Positions 31,641-43,384 of a DNA stretch of 64,000 nt are shown here, piece by piece. Origin of the DNA: Isoetes taiwanensis (lineage: Eukaryota; Streptophyta; Lycopodiopsida; Isoetales; Isoetaceae). Position 1 is the stretch's first letter, and each line of letters begins with the position of its first letter. The position numbers and the translations under genes were made by a program. Under the pieces are notes generated by a model, which was given only the letters and a program-made list of their open reading frames with translations, had not been told where the DNA came from and did no database searches. The stretch is from positions 2,591,985-2,655,984 of the forward strand of contig JAJEKV010000104.1 of NCBI GenBank assembly GCA_021234155.1, written 5' to 3'.

Positions 31641-33030
31641 TGGGTTGCCCCTAAGGGGAAAACCCTCATCCATGTGGGTTTGTGGCATATTCCAAGTATA
31701 TGTCAGTATATGCTCGAAAACATGACTTTGAAGTGTGATTTAAGCCATTTCACTCTCGGGTCACGGAGGGCAACCCTCCGTGCGCAGCACCTTGTTTTAT
31801 TACTTTGTTTAAGGTCCATACTAGACTAATCTTGTACAGACTAGCTAGTTTATCCCACTGCCTTGCGGCAACCAAAGTGGAGGACACGTATAGGCTTTTA
31901 AGTTCTACCACGTCGGGGATCATCATCGTATACCCCTAGTAACCAACTCCCAAAAATAAGAGACATTGGCAAGGTTTGAACCCATGACCAAATGAACACT
32001 TATTTTGACATTACTAGGCCTATACCAACTCACCACACATCTGTTAGGCAAAATTTTTTGCCTTACATGCACACTTTGTAGGCAGGATTTAATCCCGCCT
32101 TAGGAAGTCTAGGTCCTAGGGGCAACTCTAGGGCATGGCTTTTTAGCCTCACCATCCTAGTGCCACCTACCATAGTCCCATTGTTTTTTTATTACTTTGT
32201 TTAAGGTCCATACTAGACTAATCTTGTACAGACTAGCTAGTTTATCCCACTGCCTTTGCGGCAGCCAAAGTGGAGGACACGTATAGGCTTTTAAGTTCTA
32301 CCACGTCAGGAATCATCCCAAAGTGGAGGACACGTATAGGCTTTTAAGTTCTACCACGTCAGGAATCATCATCATATACCCCTAGTAACCAACTCCCAAA
32401 AATAAGAGACATTGACAAGGTTTGTACCCCTAGTAACCAACTCCCAAAAATAAGAGACATTGACAAGGTTTGAACCCATGACCAAATGAACACTTATTTT
32501 GGCATTACTAGGCCTATACCAACTCACCACACATCTGTTGGGCAAAAGTTTTTGCCTTACATGCACACTTTGTAGGCAGGATTTCATCCCGCCTTAGGAA
32601 GTCTAGGTCCTAGGGGCAACTCTAGGGGCATGGCTTTTTAGCCTCACCATCCTAGTGCCACCTACCATAGTCCCATTGTTTTTTTATTACTTTGTTTAAA
32701 GTGCATACTAGACTAATCTTGTACAGACTAGCTAGTTTATCCCACTGCCTTGCGGCAGCCAAAGTGGAGGACACGTATAGGCTAAGTTCTACCACGTCGG
32801 GGATCATCATCGTATACCCCTAGTAACCAACTCCCAAAGATAAGAGACATTGGCAAGGTTTGAATCCATGACCAAATGAACACTTATTTTGGCATTACTA
32901 CCACACATCCGTTGGTATAGGCCAAGTAACGAGGAGTCTAATTTATAGTCCCCCCTTAGGAAGTCTAGGATACCTAGACTGGCTCTATTGTTATTACCTA
33001 GTGCCACCTACCATAGTCCCATTTGTTATT
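31641..33030 (-). repeat. SINE-like tandem array, right part, with its junction segment
   Basis: A junction piece (31641-31797) begins GGGTTGCCCCTAAGGGG, like the sequence that ends the left array at about 22813 (GGGTTGCCCCTAGGGGGGC). Repeat units then resume at about 31816, 32208 and 32703, with internal duplications near 32317-32440 and a shortened last unit. The left array stops in CCATTGTTTTT and the right resumes in TTATTACTTTG. In an intact unit these two phrases are adjacent, so one array was opened by insertion of about 9 kb. Confidence 0.7.
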
Positions 33031-33330
33031 ACTAGTGTATTCTATAACCATTGACTTTAACAAATTTATATTTTTAAATGTTATTATGCTCCTTTCCATA
33101 ACCATTGCCTTTAACAAAGTTACGTTTTTATTTTAAATGTTATTATGCTTCTTTCCATAACCATTGCCTTTAACATTTCTATAACCTTTGTGTTCCATTT
33201 CCATTTCATTTCATTACCTATCATATTTTATTATATATCATTATTATTACCATAGCAATTCCATACATTCTATGCTACATACATTCTATGTTGAAATATA
33301 TAATGATTAGTATTGCATTTATGATACAAG

Positions 33331-35525
33331 GTTGCCCTTAGGAGCGGAGGAGAGTTGCTAAGGAGGAAAAAACGGTCACGGCCTTCTCCTTTGGATTGGT
33401 GGGATGAAGTGAATGTATTGGGGAAGGGGAAATCGGGGTCTTCCAAGCAATGGACATGTAAGTATTGCTCCACTAGTAGAACTTCTGCCGTTGATAGACC
33501 TCGTGGCCATTTGACTGGGGAGCCCGGGCATGAGATTATTGTTTGCATGGGGATTCTGGATGAGAAGAGGCAACAACTAATAAATCTTGCAACGCAATTA
33601 GATGCAATCTCTAGTGCAAGGCAGTATAGAAAGGAGTCAGCCATAGCAGCAGCTGGCGTTGGCATTGGTCCTGAAGAACATGGAGATTATGGTAGCCCCC
33701 CGCCCATGGATGGTTGTACTGGTGCCCGTACTAGTGCCATTCGTTCCTTTTTTCCACCAAAGCCGAAGAAACAGCAGGACATCAAGAGAATCTTAGATCC
33801 CAAGAAGAAAGAAGAGGTGGATCGAGCTATTTCCAGGTGGTTTTACCATGATCATATTGCATTTAATGTAGCGCGTTCACCTTTCTTCAAGGTCATGATA
33901 AACAAAATTGCAAGCTATGGACCCAACTACGAGCCTCCAACCTATGATGAGCTCCGCACAAAGAATTTACTTCGAGAGAAGGAAGGTTTGGAAGGCCTTC
34001 TTGGGGACATTCGCTTGGAATGGAAGAAATGGGGAGTATCCTTGATTTTTGACGGTTGGACAGATATGAGAGGGCAGCATATTCATGGTGCGATGGCTAT
34101 TGTAGAGGTAAGGCATACTTTCTAATGTCTCATGATCTTGGAAAAGAAGGAAAGAGTGGAGCAAATCTTCTAAGAGTGTGGAAAGAGAGCATTGACTTTG
34201 TTGGTCCTGAAAATGTGGTTCAAATTGTGTCTGATGGTGAGAATGCAAATAGAAATGCGGGAACTAACGTAGAGAAGGAGTATCCACATATTTTTTTCAT
34301 ACCTTGCATGGCTCATTGCTTGAATAATTTGTTGAAGGATATTGGTACTATTGCTGAGAATGCAAATGTGATTAGTCAAGGAAAATCTATTGTCACCTTT
34401 GTTAATGGGCACGCTCTATTGCGCAATGTTTTTCAAAAGCTAACTAGTGAGAATTACAATGGAAAGGTGCTACTGAAATACTCTGAGACAAGGTTTGGCT
34501 ACAACTTCATTATGCTTGAAAGAATGCAAGAATTAAGATGGCCACTGAAGGCCTTGTTCGTTTGTGGTGACTATCAAAGCTCCAAATTTGCGAGTACTCA
34601 AGCAGGTATATGTTCTTACAATATTGTTATGGATGATGGTTTTTGGAAACAGGTGGAACACCTTTTAAAAGTTGTTGAGCCAATTGTATTGATGATGAGG
34701 CTTGTTGATGGCATGACTCCATGCATAGGGAAAGTGTACGTGGGTATGGTTAGGATGGTGGAGCATATTGGCACGATTGAAAAGGATGACACAAAATTCA
34801 AAGGAATCAAAGAGCTTTGCACACGAAGGTGGAATAAATATCATTCGCGCCTTCAATCAATAGCTTATGTATTAGATTCAGAATTTCAGTTGGGGTCTCA
34901 AGAAACTGATAGAGATGTAGGGTGTGATTGGGACATGGTTCTTGAGAAAATGGTTTCTACACATGAAGAGAGAAGAGCAATTAGGGATCAACTCCATCAC
35001 TTTCGCAATAAGAGGGGTCGATTTGGTACACATGATTCTCAAGTTGACAAGTATCTTATCGGTTCTGCTCTTTGGTGGGAGGATTATGGGTCTGACACAA
35101 AAGAATTACAGAGGCTTGCTATAAGAGTACTTAGCCAAAGGGCTAGTTCATCTCCGGTTGAGCGCCTTTTTAGTGTGTTTGGGCATGTGGCAAGTAAGAG
35201 AAGAGTTAGATTGTTACCTTCGAGAACATTCGATCTTGTATTTGTAAGTGCTAATCTGAAACTCTTGCAAAGCCACAGGACTATTGAGAAAGAAGTTTAC
35301 ATTGGTTTTGCCAAGAAAGAGAGCATTCCACTTCATGAATTACTGGAGAATGTGAACGATGAGGAAGACATGGAAGATGATGAAGAATTTGTTCAATTGG
35401 CGGATTATGACATTGAAGGTGAGCCACTTCTGGATGGTAGCGATGCATACTTAATCCCATCCTATGAAGAATTTGTACCTTCTTCTATTTCAGCTTCACA
35501 CGACGACGATTATGGTGCACTTTGA
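33331..35525 (+). pseudogene. hAT-family transposase (BED finger, DUF659, C-terminal dimerisation region), one frameshift
   Basis: The frame opens after a likely acceptor (ATACAAG|GTTGCC), so the first exon lies upstream in the hAT 5' region. Domains in order: a BED-type zinc finger (WTCKYC ... HLTGEPGH); a DUF659/RNase-H-like core with LIFDGWTDMRG (first Asp) and VVQIVSDGENAN (second Asp), then CMAHCLNNLLKDI; and the end domain SSSPVERLFSVFGHVASKRR, holding the catalytic Glu. A 1-base loss near 34112 shifts the frame between VE and GKAYF. Otherwise the protein of about 730 residues is open to TGA at 35523. It would bind subterminal repeats and cut and paste the element. With so little damage, the family may still be active elsewhere. 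Confidence 0.9.
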
Positions 35526-35830
35526 TGGTTTTGGTTTGTTGTATTTAAATTTCGGCATATAGTAGCAAGTATATTTAAATTTCGTTTTTCAATATGACTA
35601 CATTTTACTATTATCAGCGGATGTAATCGTTTCTTAATCTCAATATATATGCATCTATATCTTTTTGAATTTTGCTGAAATTTCCATTTCTTTTTTATAT
35701 ATTTTAAAAAGTTTAAGTATTTTAAAGAATATTCCCGTGTTATTCGTTTCCGTGTTCTGTTGCCGTTTCCGTTTTCTAAAATTTAGAGAGCCATTGCGTT
35801 TCCCGTGGCCGTGTTTCTTATGGCATACGT

Positions 35831-36835
35831 ACAAAACGCGTATTCTCGCCGTATAAAAGTATAAAAAAAAGTTTTGAAAAATAAATTTGAATTTCAAAAT
35901 AAAGTGACGGTTACTTTTTTGCTTTTATCTTTCGTCCTAATGCCTTGCCCTGGCCGTCCGCCATAGCCACCGGTGAACAAGCTTGCTCCCCTTGACTCTG
36001 CGTTCGATCTCCACCGCTACCGCCCACCTAGAGCCTCTTTTCCAACCGTCCTTTGCCCCCATGAACATGGCTCGTACCAGAGGCTACATGAGCTACAGTA
36101 ACCTCAATGTACCTCAGATATTTGCTGAGCTCGGAGAGCAACATGCTAGCAACCCCGACAAGGTCGACCTACTCTTGATCGAATTGTGCAAAGGTTCGTC
36201 GTCGGACATAGGGTCCCTTACCCCATCTTCCATCTGTCAGAGCGCTTCTTGCTAAAACTTAACCTCCTTCAACAACCCTATACCTTGATCGAACAGCCCG
36301 ACCAAGTTCTCATGCTAGTCAAGTTCTATCCAGCCTCGTGTGTAGAAGTTCCCGAGGATGAGGCTATCTGGATAGATGCCGAGAGAATCCAAGAGCTAGC
36401 ACGAGGAGATGATACGGGGAAGATGGAGAGGGGAGATCCGAAGGGCCAAGGGATGGGTACATCTACTTGGAATATGGGAGAGCCATTATCGATGGGAATC
36501 CCTTCGACCTTCTCCCTACCAATATGATGAGGCAACCCAGAGCTTTACTTGGGGTGATGTTCCGTCATACCTTACAGTGGATCGCCTGATAGCCATTCAG
36601 CTGGATATGCAAGCTAGGCCGGACCGATATCATACTGAGCTACTGCAAAGGGTTACTGTTTGCCACCTCGCAGAGGTGGAAAACGCATGGCAGTTGCCCA
36701 TCCTACACAGCAAGAGACAGAGCGCGCCGAGCAACAGTGACAAGCTGAGGAGCCAAGCAAAATTAGGATCAGCAGCAACAACCCCAACTAAACCCAGAGC
36801 AAACCACCCAGCGGGCTCCCAACCAGACTGAGACC
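35831..36835 (+). other. Unidentified decayed coding-like sequence right of the hAT
   Basis: Open pieces such as NLNVPQIFAELGEQHASN (about 36100), LMLVKFYPASCVEVPEDEA (about 36310) and YLTVDRLIAIQLDMQARPD (about 36570) look protein-like, are collinear, but sit in different frames. A gag-like region of the retroelement broken by the hAT is possible. I cannot name it. Confidence 0.3.
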
Positions 36836-36839
36836 CCTG

Positions 36840-37300
36840 TGGTGAAACGAAGGCGGAAGTCTACTGCCCATAAGTCGGGGAGCGCCTACAAGGCGAAGCT
36901 CAAGACGGTTGGGGGCATCGGGAAAGCGACGAGCTCCGCCCGTCGGCAAGACCGAGTGGATGCAGCTCGACTGCAGCCAGTAACAGGGGGCAAGACTCGG
37001 TGCAGCCAAAGAAGCTGCACAGGTATAGGCCCGGGACCGTGGCCTTGAGGGAGATTCAGAAGTACCAGAAGACGACCGAGCTTCTATTATGGAAGCTCTC
37101 TTTCCACTGGTTCGAGAAATAACACAAGACTTCCGGACCAATCTGCGGTTCCAGACTTTTGTTACGCTTGCTCTTCAGGTGGCCGCGAAAGATTACCTGG
37201 TAGCCCTTTTTGGAAATGCCAATCTCTATGCCTTTCATGTCAAAAGGGTCACCATCATAACCAAGGATCTGGCTCTTGCTTAAAGGATTCGAGGGGACCA
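36840..37300 (+). pseudogene. Histone H3-like pseudogene
   Basis: From about 37008 the translation reads [20 protein letters not shown], then TTELL. After a frameshift near 37085 it continues [38 protein letters not shown] and [11 protein letters not shown], stop, RIRGD. This is the whole histone-fold part of H3 in order, without introns. The loop-1 spacing ([16 protein letters not shown]) is that of ordinary H3. The sequence before it (36840-37005) is Lys/Arg-rich but does not match the H3 tail. Frameshift, stop and substitutions at invariant sites show it is dead. A processed copy is likely; no poly(A) tail was found. Confidence 0.85.
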
Positions 37301-38655
37301 TAATTAGCTTGCTTGGCAAACAATTTCCTTGTACCAATTTTGTATATAAATCTAAGGAATTTTGATTGTCTATTTTCTTCTTCTTTCAATATAAAATAAC
37401 TATTAAATTATTACTAATGACTGACGTTAGGGTTTCACTTTCTTTTTTGCTCCTCTTGTTTTTGCTCTTCTTTCACAACTCGCATCTGCAATGGGACCCC
37501 AAGCCTCCTTCAATGGTACCAAGACGGAGAACACTGGGATCCTCTGATATGGTGGTGCACGGGGGAGCGGCTGTAGGGCATGAGAAAGAGAAAGAAAGAC
37601 CTGATATTTGAGCCAAGTAAATTAACAAGGGATATTTTGGAACAAAAGGGCCGGCTAATTTTAGGCATCAAATCTTTATTTTAAAATAAAGGGAGGCTTC
37701 GACCTTTTATATTTCTGTATATATGAAAGAGGCTGGGAACAACTGGGTGGCAGATAACAGCAGCATCTTTGCGATCAACTTGGCGACAACAACAACCATT
37801 TAAGGGTAAACTGAGCCAGATTTGTGAAAATTCTTAGATGATCTCAAAGATCTTGTGGAAACCCAAATTCTTAGTCTTTCTCTGGAATTCTTGCTCTGGA
37901 ACAGCCCGGTTAGGTGGAGAGCTTAGCTGAAGGCTGGACTTTGTTGATTAGAGTTAATTTTCGCTTGATTGAACTCATTCTGTGACTCTTGTTTTGCCAT
38001 AAGTTTTTGCATCCGTATCAATTCTTTGGGATTATAGTGTATGGCCTTCGGCCATTACGATATATGTATTATTTATATAGACATTTGTATGCCATTTTTA
38101 ATACAAATTTTGGTCTTCTTGCATTGATTGTGTCTCTCTCCTAATGATTCTTGAGCATAAGGTATAGGTTATTGATTGTGCATCCACTACGGGGTCTGTT
38201 ACAGGGACAAAGCCACTTTACACCACTAAGGGGTGGGCAATTGTCACGCTCCTTCGGGATAAAGCCGTCCACAATTTACGACGCACAATGCGAAGGAGTT
38301 GGTCCTACTGGGATAACACCAACGAAGAAGCATTCTTCGATGCAAATGATCACCTTTGGGAGACAATTTGTTTAATCTCTTGATCATAAGCCTGACCATG
38401 GAGTATCAGGATATCATCCTCCAGACTTGGCATAAGTATAATTTGCTGTGGACAGTAAGGGATAATATCCTTCATTCGTTATTGCATCCACTTACATCTC
38501 CAACTGACTATACTTATGTATAAACATCTTGTATAAATAAAATTTCAATTTTCTGTTGTCCATTTGGGCATTATATTAAATGCAACATTAGGTTCTACAT
38601 TAATATCGAGTATTTTTCTTATTAATGGTCTTATTGCAACAATGTTCAAATGTTG
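37301..38655. other. Probable LTR-retroelement leader region, no gene
   Basis: No coding signal is seen. The stretch leads into the gag remnant at 38660, so part of it may be the LTR and leader of that gypsy element, but I could not find a second LTR copy or clear TG...CA borders. Confidence 0.3.
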
Positions 38656-38659
38656 TGCG

Positions 38660-39610
38660 TATCCCAATTTTATCTATATTCTAGACGGTGCGCGTCCTCC
38701 TCCATGGGCGACACCCGTGCAACCTGGACGTCTCACTCCTGAACAGGAGCTCATACTTATGAAGCGTCAGCTTACTGAGCTCCAAGCGTATGTACTCCAT
38801 AACAACCCACCACCAGCACTGCAGGAGTATGGACCTGAGATTCCCGCTATAGCAAATCAACAGCCACTGCCACCTGCACCTGTACCCACTCCGGCTACAT
38901 CCACCCGCACAAAGCGTACACAGAGTAGTTCAACATCAGATGATAGTTCTCAATCGTCTGAGTCATTTGAATCCTCCGAGTCAGCAGATGATCACGCCAA
39001 ATCCAAGAAGAAGGTCTATCAGAAAACCGTAGACTCTGCCATTACCAGTATTTAGAAGAACCGTAAATTGGCTCAGTTCTCCGGTGTATGTTCCTGAAAT
39101 AAATGAGCGTAGGGTAGTTGAGGGGTATATTGAAGGGTTGTCCCCTACTCTCAGGAAGATGGTTCGAGCCATTGATCCCAAAACAGAAGCGGAAGCAGAG
39201 GCTAAGGCTCTTACTTGGAGGAGGACACTCCTAGGTACCAGCCACCACGTCCCTCTACCTTTGGTCAGAACAGGACCTATACACTATATTGGGGACGCTC
39301 ACCTAGCTCCCGACCTCCCTCGTCGGCTGAGTATCAGAAGCAAGATAAGAAAGTCTCCTTCACGGTCCCAGATAAGTTTGCTAGTACCACGGGAGTTGTC
39401 CGAGATACTCTTCAAGCAATTCCAAAGGAGGCTTGGGAATAGTTACGAAGAGACAAAGCATGTTATCGATGCTTCCGTCCAGGACATCGTATGCAGAGTG
39501 CCCATACATTACCCAAGCTACCCAAGCTGCTCTTGCTGAAGTGGATTGGGAGGATGTCATAGGCTCAATATGGAACTGGAAAATGTTGCTAATGACGAGG
39601 CACCAAACTA
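38660..39610 (+). pseudogene. Ty3/gypsy gag, 3' part broken at 39610
   Basis: Pieces in shifting frames give a plant gypsy gag end: a Pro/Ser-rich linker (38700-39050), VPEINERRVVEGYIEGLSP and MVRAIDPKTEAEAEAKAL (39090-39210), VSFTVPDKFAS and a knuckle CYRCFRPGHRMQS lacking its last Cys (about 39450-39500). It ends in LNMELENVANDEAPN and stops abruptly at 39610, where the 25-bp terminal motif begins. The missing protease/RT appears inverted at 55690-57393. Confidence 0.75.
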
Positions 39611-39635
39611 TATAGGGTTAAAGCATGGTATAGTG
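39611..39635. repeat. 25-bp terminal motif, left copy
   Basis: This starts TATAGGGTTAAAGC and ends GGTATAGTG. An identical 25 bases lies at 57394-57418 in the same orientation. Both copies sit exactly where a gypsy sequence is broken off. I read them as the terminal repeats of one DNA transposon, with GGGTTAAAGC as the likely outer end and TATA as target sequence. Confidence 0.8.
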
Positions 39636-40588
39636 GCTCAATATGTTAGTTTTGCAACATCAAATAATAGATCCAAAATAGTGGGAATTTTAGTCCAAAA
39701 ATAGCTCCAAGAACTTCGACCAACTCGAATGGCGAGAATGACGGAATTTTGGGGGGAACTCGTTTGAAGCACCCAAGAGCTTAGCCTTTACCGCATCTCC
39801 AGAACCAGATGTTCACACACAGACGCCTCCATCAAGAACACGATTTGGGGGCTTGCAATTGTGGCGTCAATTAAACAGTTACAACAGGATTTCGAATTTT
39901 TCAAGGTCGAATTTGCACTGCATGTATTGACAGGGTGACAGGGAAGCTACCATTTGAAGATTCGAAGTTATTGAGTAAGATTGGTTATGCACATAGATTA
40001 TTACAATTTTTTCTTTAGCCTTGGCATTTGATTTGCTTCACCCCTTTATTCTAGCTTTGGTGGAACCTTTTAAATCCACTCTTTGGAGTCGGATTTGTGA
40101 AGACTGAGAGAATTTTTGGTTCCCGGATAAGATAAATTTTAGATATGAGCAAACAAAGCCATCTAACTGTGGCCAAGAATTTCATATTGAAACTTTTCAA
40201 AGGTTGAGCAATATGAAAGAAGTGGCTGCCATTTAGAATACATTTGTTTTGTTACAGAATTCTTATTAAAGAAAGCATTGTTGATTACAGCATTATTAAA
40301 GTCTCAACGCATGTATATGTAAATGGCTGTGTGTTTCTTGTTATTTGCTTTAGCAGGCTTTGCTTTTTATTGAAGCTAACAGGTAAGTGCACATTTGCAG
40401 GAAGTTTTGCACATTTGTAAGTCTGCAAAGCTTGCATTTGTATCATTTTTTGCTGTGGCCCTAATATTAGTCAATGACTTGCTACATATCAAAGAAACAG
40501 TAATGATGCGACATAAAAGAGTTTAGAACACTCATTTTCCCAAAGAAGTCTTTCTGCTTTATTATTATAGTCAGTTTGTGGTTTGTAA
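39636..40588. other. 5' leader of the presumed transposon gene
   Basis: There is no protein signal. TTTTCAG just before 40615 is a good splice acceptor for the exon that follows, so an upstream exon and intron probably lie here. Confidence 0.35.
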
Positions 40589-42238
40589 TTGTGCTTTTCA
40601 TTTTTTATTTTCAGGTTCATGGAAGAAGATAAGCAGAACGTGACCGACAAAGAGAGAGGGATCACCTATAAGGATTTGTATAAATCTGAGGAGAAGGTCG
40701 ATGACATTGAGATGCGGAAGATGTGGGGTGAGAAAGTGAAGGGTAGAGCTTGTTACAGATACAAGCTTCTACAAGAGAAAAGAAAGAAGGAGTTCATGGA
40801 TCTATACAAGAAAATATTCAACAGAGATAAAGTTTTAGGCGGGCAGGTTCCAGGTGCTTTAGCGATGGCTTTTGTGTTACATTGCAATGGGCAGACGGTA
40901 GATTGGCTTAGCTTTTATGAGCATGCATCTTCAGCCTCAAGAACTAAAAGAATGAGTCATAGTGCTGAAGATGTCGTTACAATTGATGAAGAGGAGGAGA
41001 ATGACGTACCTAAAGTCATATCGTCTCCAAGAGCACCCAGCTCCTATGTAACATCTAACACTAAGCAGAGAGCAACTTCCAGCAACAATCCACAAGGTAA
41101 TTTAGATGTATCTTTCTTGTTTGATGAGTGTATAGATAAGTTGGCAGTTTGCCATAGTTCATAGTTTGTGTCTGTGTCGTTTGCATACGTTTAAATTTCT
41201 GTTGTTTATTCTGAGCTCGTGTTCATGTTAGTTACATTTGACATTTGAGTGGCAGTGTTAGTTTTAGTTAGTGCAGTCTTATTTTTAGTTAGTGTTAGAA
41301 GTTGTTTATATGCATAATAGTTTGCGATGGCGATTAGGAACTGGTGGAGTTCTAGTTTGGTGTTCAATTTGCAACTTTGGCAGTTGCAGTTCGAGTTGAA
41401 ACTACTTTGAGTTACAGTTCGAATGTCAGTTGCAGGTGTAGTGTCAGCTGCAGTTCGAGTTGCAACTACTGTTGGAGTTATAGCTCGAATGTCAGTTGCA
41501 GATGTAGTTACAGTTCGAATGTTTTTGTTGGTAGTAGTTGCAGTTGGTGGTAGTTTCAGTTTGTTTTTAGTTTCAGTTAGCTATTAGTTGCAGTTTCAAC
41601 TCAAACAATGCTCATTTGTTGTTGCAGTTTGTATATACAATTTTGTCTAATCAGATGCATGTTACAGCAATGTCAACAGGGTTGAAAGAATGGATTTCAG
41701 GGATAGAAGATAAGATTAGCAGATTGGCATTGGAAAGCCAGTCAATGAATGACAGGTGCAATGACTTAACTGACAAAATCAAAGGCCTTGGCAGTAAACA
41801 AGCACACTTGGAGGGTGACATTGGCAGATATGAAGCATTAATTGCAACCTTACCCACTATAGCAAGGGTTGGCATTGAGGCTGTCATTGACCTACAGAAA
41901 AAAGAACTTGCTGAGATTACACCTGTCATAAAGGATGCAAGTAACGACTTGTTACTTTCAGAAATTTCTAGGGATGGCACATTGGATGAGCTGAAAAAGT
42001 TGAAATCTTGTCTTAAAAGAATGTTACTTGCTAGACAAACTATGAGTCAGTCATTTGATTTGGATCCTCCGCTGCCACAGGGAGCAATAGTTATGAGTAA
42101 TACGAAGGATAGTATTGAATTGAACGAAGCGTGCCCATTTTGTCACAGATCATTGAAAACAGATGGCATGCTTCTACCTACCATTGTTGCAGAATGCATG
42201 CATGCGTATCATCTCCCTTGTTGTCTTGTGCATTTCAG
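40589..42238 (+). CDS. Coiled-coil protein with C-terminal RING-like zinc cluster
   Basis: Two main exons. Exon 1 runs from an acceptor at about 40614 (first Met 40619) to 41096, with KERGITYKDLYKSEEKVDD, KGRACYRYKLLQEKRKKEF and an acidic Ser-rich tail. Exon 2 (41668-42238; acceptor TTACAG|CAATG keeps phase with donor CACAAG|GTAAT) has a coiled coil (ISRLALESQSMNDRCNDL and on) and CPFCHRSLKTDG...ECMHAYHLPC. The latter holds the first half of a RING/PHD-like zinc site, C-x2-C ... C-x-H-x2-H-x2-C. The remaining ligands are not seen; a further exon after 42310 may exist. Both exons are open. RING proteins often act in ubiquitin transfer, but I infer no function. It lies between the two copies of the 25-bp terminal motif. 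Confidence 0.5.
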
Positions 42239-42310
42239 GTAGTTGAACATTAACACTCTTTTGCCTCATTTTCTTTTAACTATTTAACCATGTATGTCTC
42301 TGTGTGTAGT

Positions 42311-43380
42311 GTATCGGAGCCGGGAAGAATCTTTGCGAGATCCATCAGGAGCACAAGATATCAATGACATGGATATCTCTACTTGGTCCGAGCGGACGAA
42401 AAAGAGTGCAAATGAACACAATGATAGAGTCTTGTGATGGTTGGTTGTACATTTATGATAAGTTTGAAATGATCATACCTTATATTGAGGAATGTTTATG
42501 CATGTGGAGCAGATAGGAATGGAGGATTTGCAATGGCTGCCTTTACTCCAACATCCATGTACTCTCGCCAAGGAAAACAAGTCTTTGCCAAGGCGTTTGA
42601 GTGCTGATTTGATTGTTGAAGAAGAACACAAAAAGCGGCGTTAGTCATTCTTGAAAATAATGTCAAAGAAGGTAATGTAATTGTTGTATGAGTTGAGGTT
42701 ATATGCATGTTTAAAATGACATGCGAGGTTATGACGATAGGTGCGAGGTTATGAAATTGTTCTGCGGGTTTTGATTCGAACACCAAGGTTAAAGAAGTTT
42801 TAGGCGATATTAAGAGTGAAGCATGTTTTGAAGTTGAGAATGACATTTATCTTGAAGAGCGAGAAGATTTGGCCACAATGTCACTTCCACCGGGTAGCTT
42901 ATAGAAAAATGGAAAGGTCAATAAGTGAATTCTTAGTCCTTACAATATTTAAAGTGTTTGCGGATAAAGAACATATGCGGAGAGGCCATATCATGGACAA
43001 GAACTAAGTGATCTTTGCATCATCACCTAGTATGAAAAGCAAAGTTGATCACAAGTCCATGTAAGGAGAAAAGAGGGACTAACCGGGCCTTAAGCAGTCA
43101 ATTTGAGAAGAAGAATGTTGAGTACCGTGAAAAAGAATTATGCGTTGAAGGAGGAGTATAGGCAGCCCGAAACAAATAAGTCAATCCTTGAGATCGAGGA
43201 GGAATCATATTTCACTGGTAACTTAGAAATTCCATCTCTTAACTTCCACTTAGTGCGTGTTTTTAACATTTAAATTCTACGGGGAAGTACAAGAGAGCGG
43301 TGGCTACTATAAAAAAAAAGTAAGCGTGGCGGTGACATACATAGCGAGTCCCTCTATGTTGCGAATCAATAAGCGGCTTA
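42311..43380 (+). other. Coding-like debris between the RING-like gene and the FCP1-like pseudogene
   Basis: A polar stretch at 42318-42437 (DINDMDISTWSERTKKSAN to a stop) could be the last exon of the RING-like gene. Near 42840-42890 (NDIYLEEREDLATM) and 43130-43230 (KKNYALKEEYRQPET, EEESYFTGN) further protein-like pieces occur in broken frames, perhaps the N-terminal part of the FCP1-like pseudogene. Confidence 0.35.
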
Positions 43381-43384
43381 AAGC

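Larger units (their letters stand above)
20117..35822 (+). mobile_element. hAT transposon, 15.7 kb, enlarged by nested insertions
   Basis: The left end CATAGTTACGAAACACGGCC and the reverse complement of the right end, CATAAGAAACACGGCC, share CATA and GAAACACGGCC, differing by a 4-nt gap. They satisfy the hAT end rule (A at 2, G at 5) on the left. The flanks GCACACGT (20109-20116) and GCATACGT (35823-35830) match at 7 of 8 positions, as expected for an 8-bp hAT duplication. CGTGTT and ACGGCCGTGG motifs recur near both ends, like subterminal transposase-binding sites. The transposase is at 33331-35525. The original element would be about 4 kb; the extra 11-12 kb is the repeat array, RPL1 pseudogene, LTR element and MITE. 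The alternative is two separate hAT ends. Confidence 0.68.

Noticed and set aside
36988-37300. Centromeric histone CENH3
   Set aside because: Loop-1 length and the [15 protein letters not shown] stretch follow ordinary H3; CENH3 normally has a longer, different loop 1.
39611-39635. CACTA-transposon terminus (the motif read in reverse begins CACTATACC)
   Set aside because: That reading would place the element on the gypsy side of each break, but the gypsy sequence there is continuous and unrelated; it also gives no 3-bp duplication.
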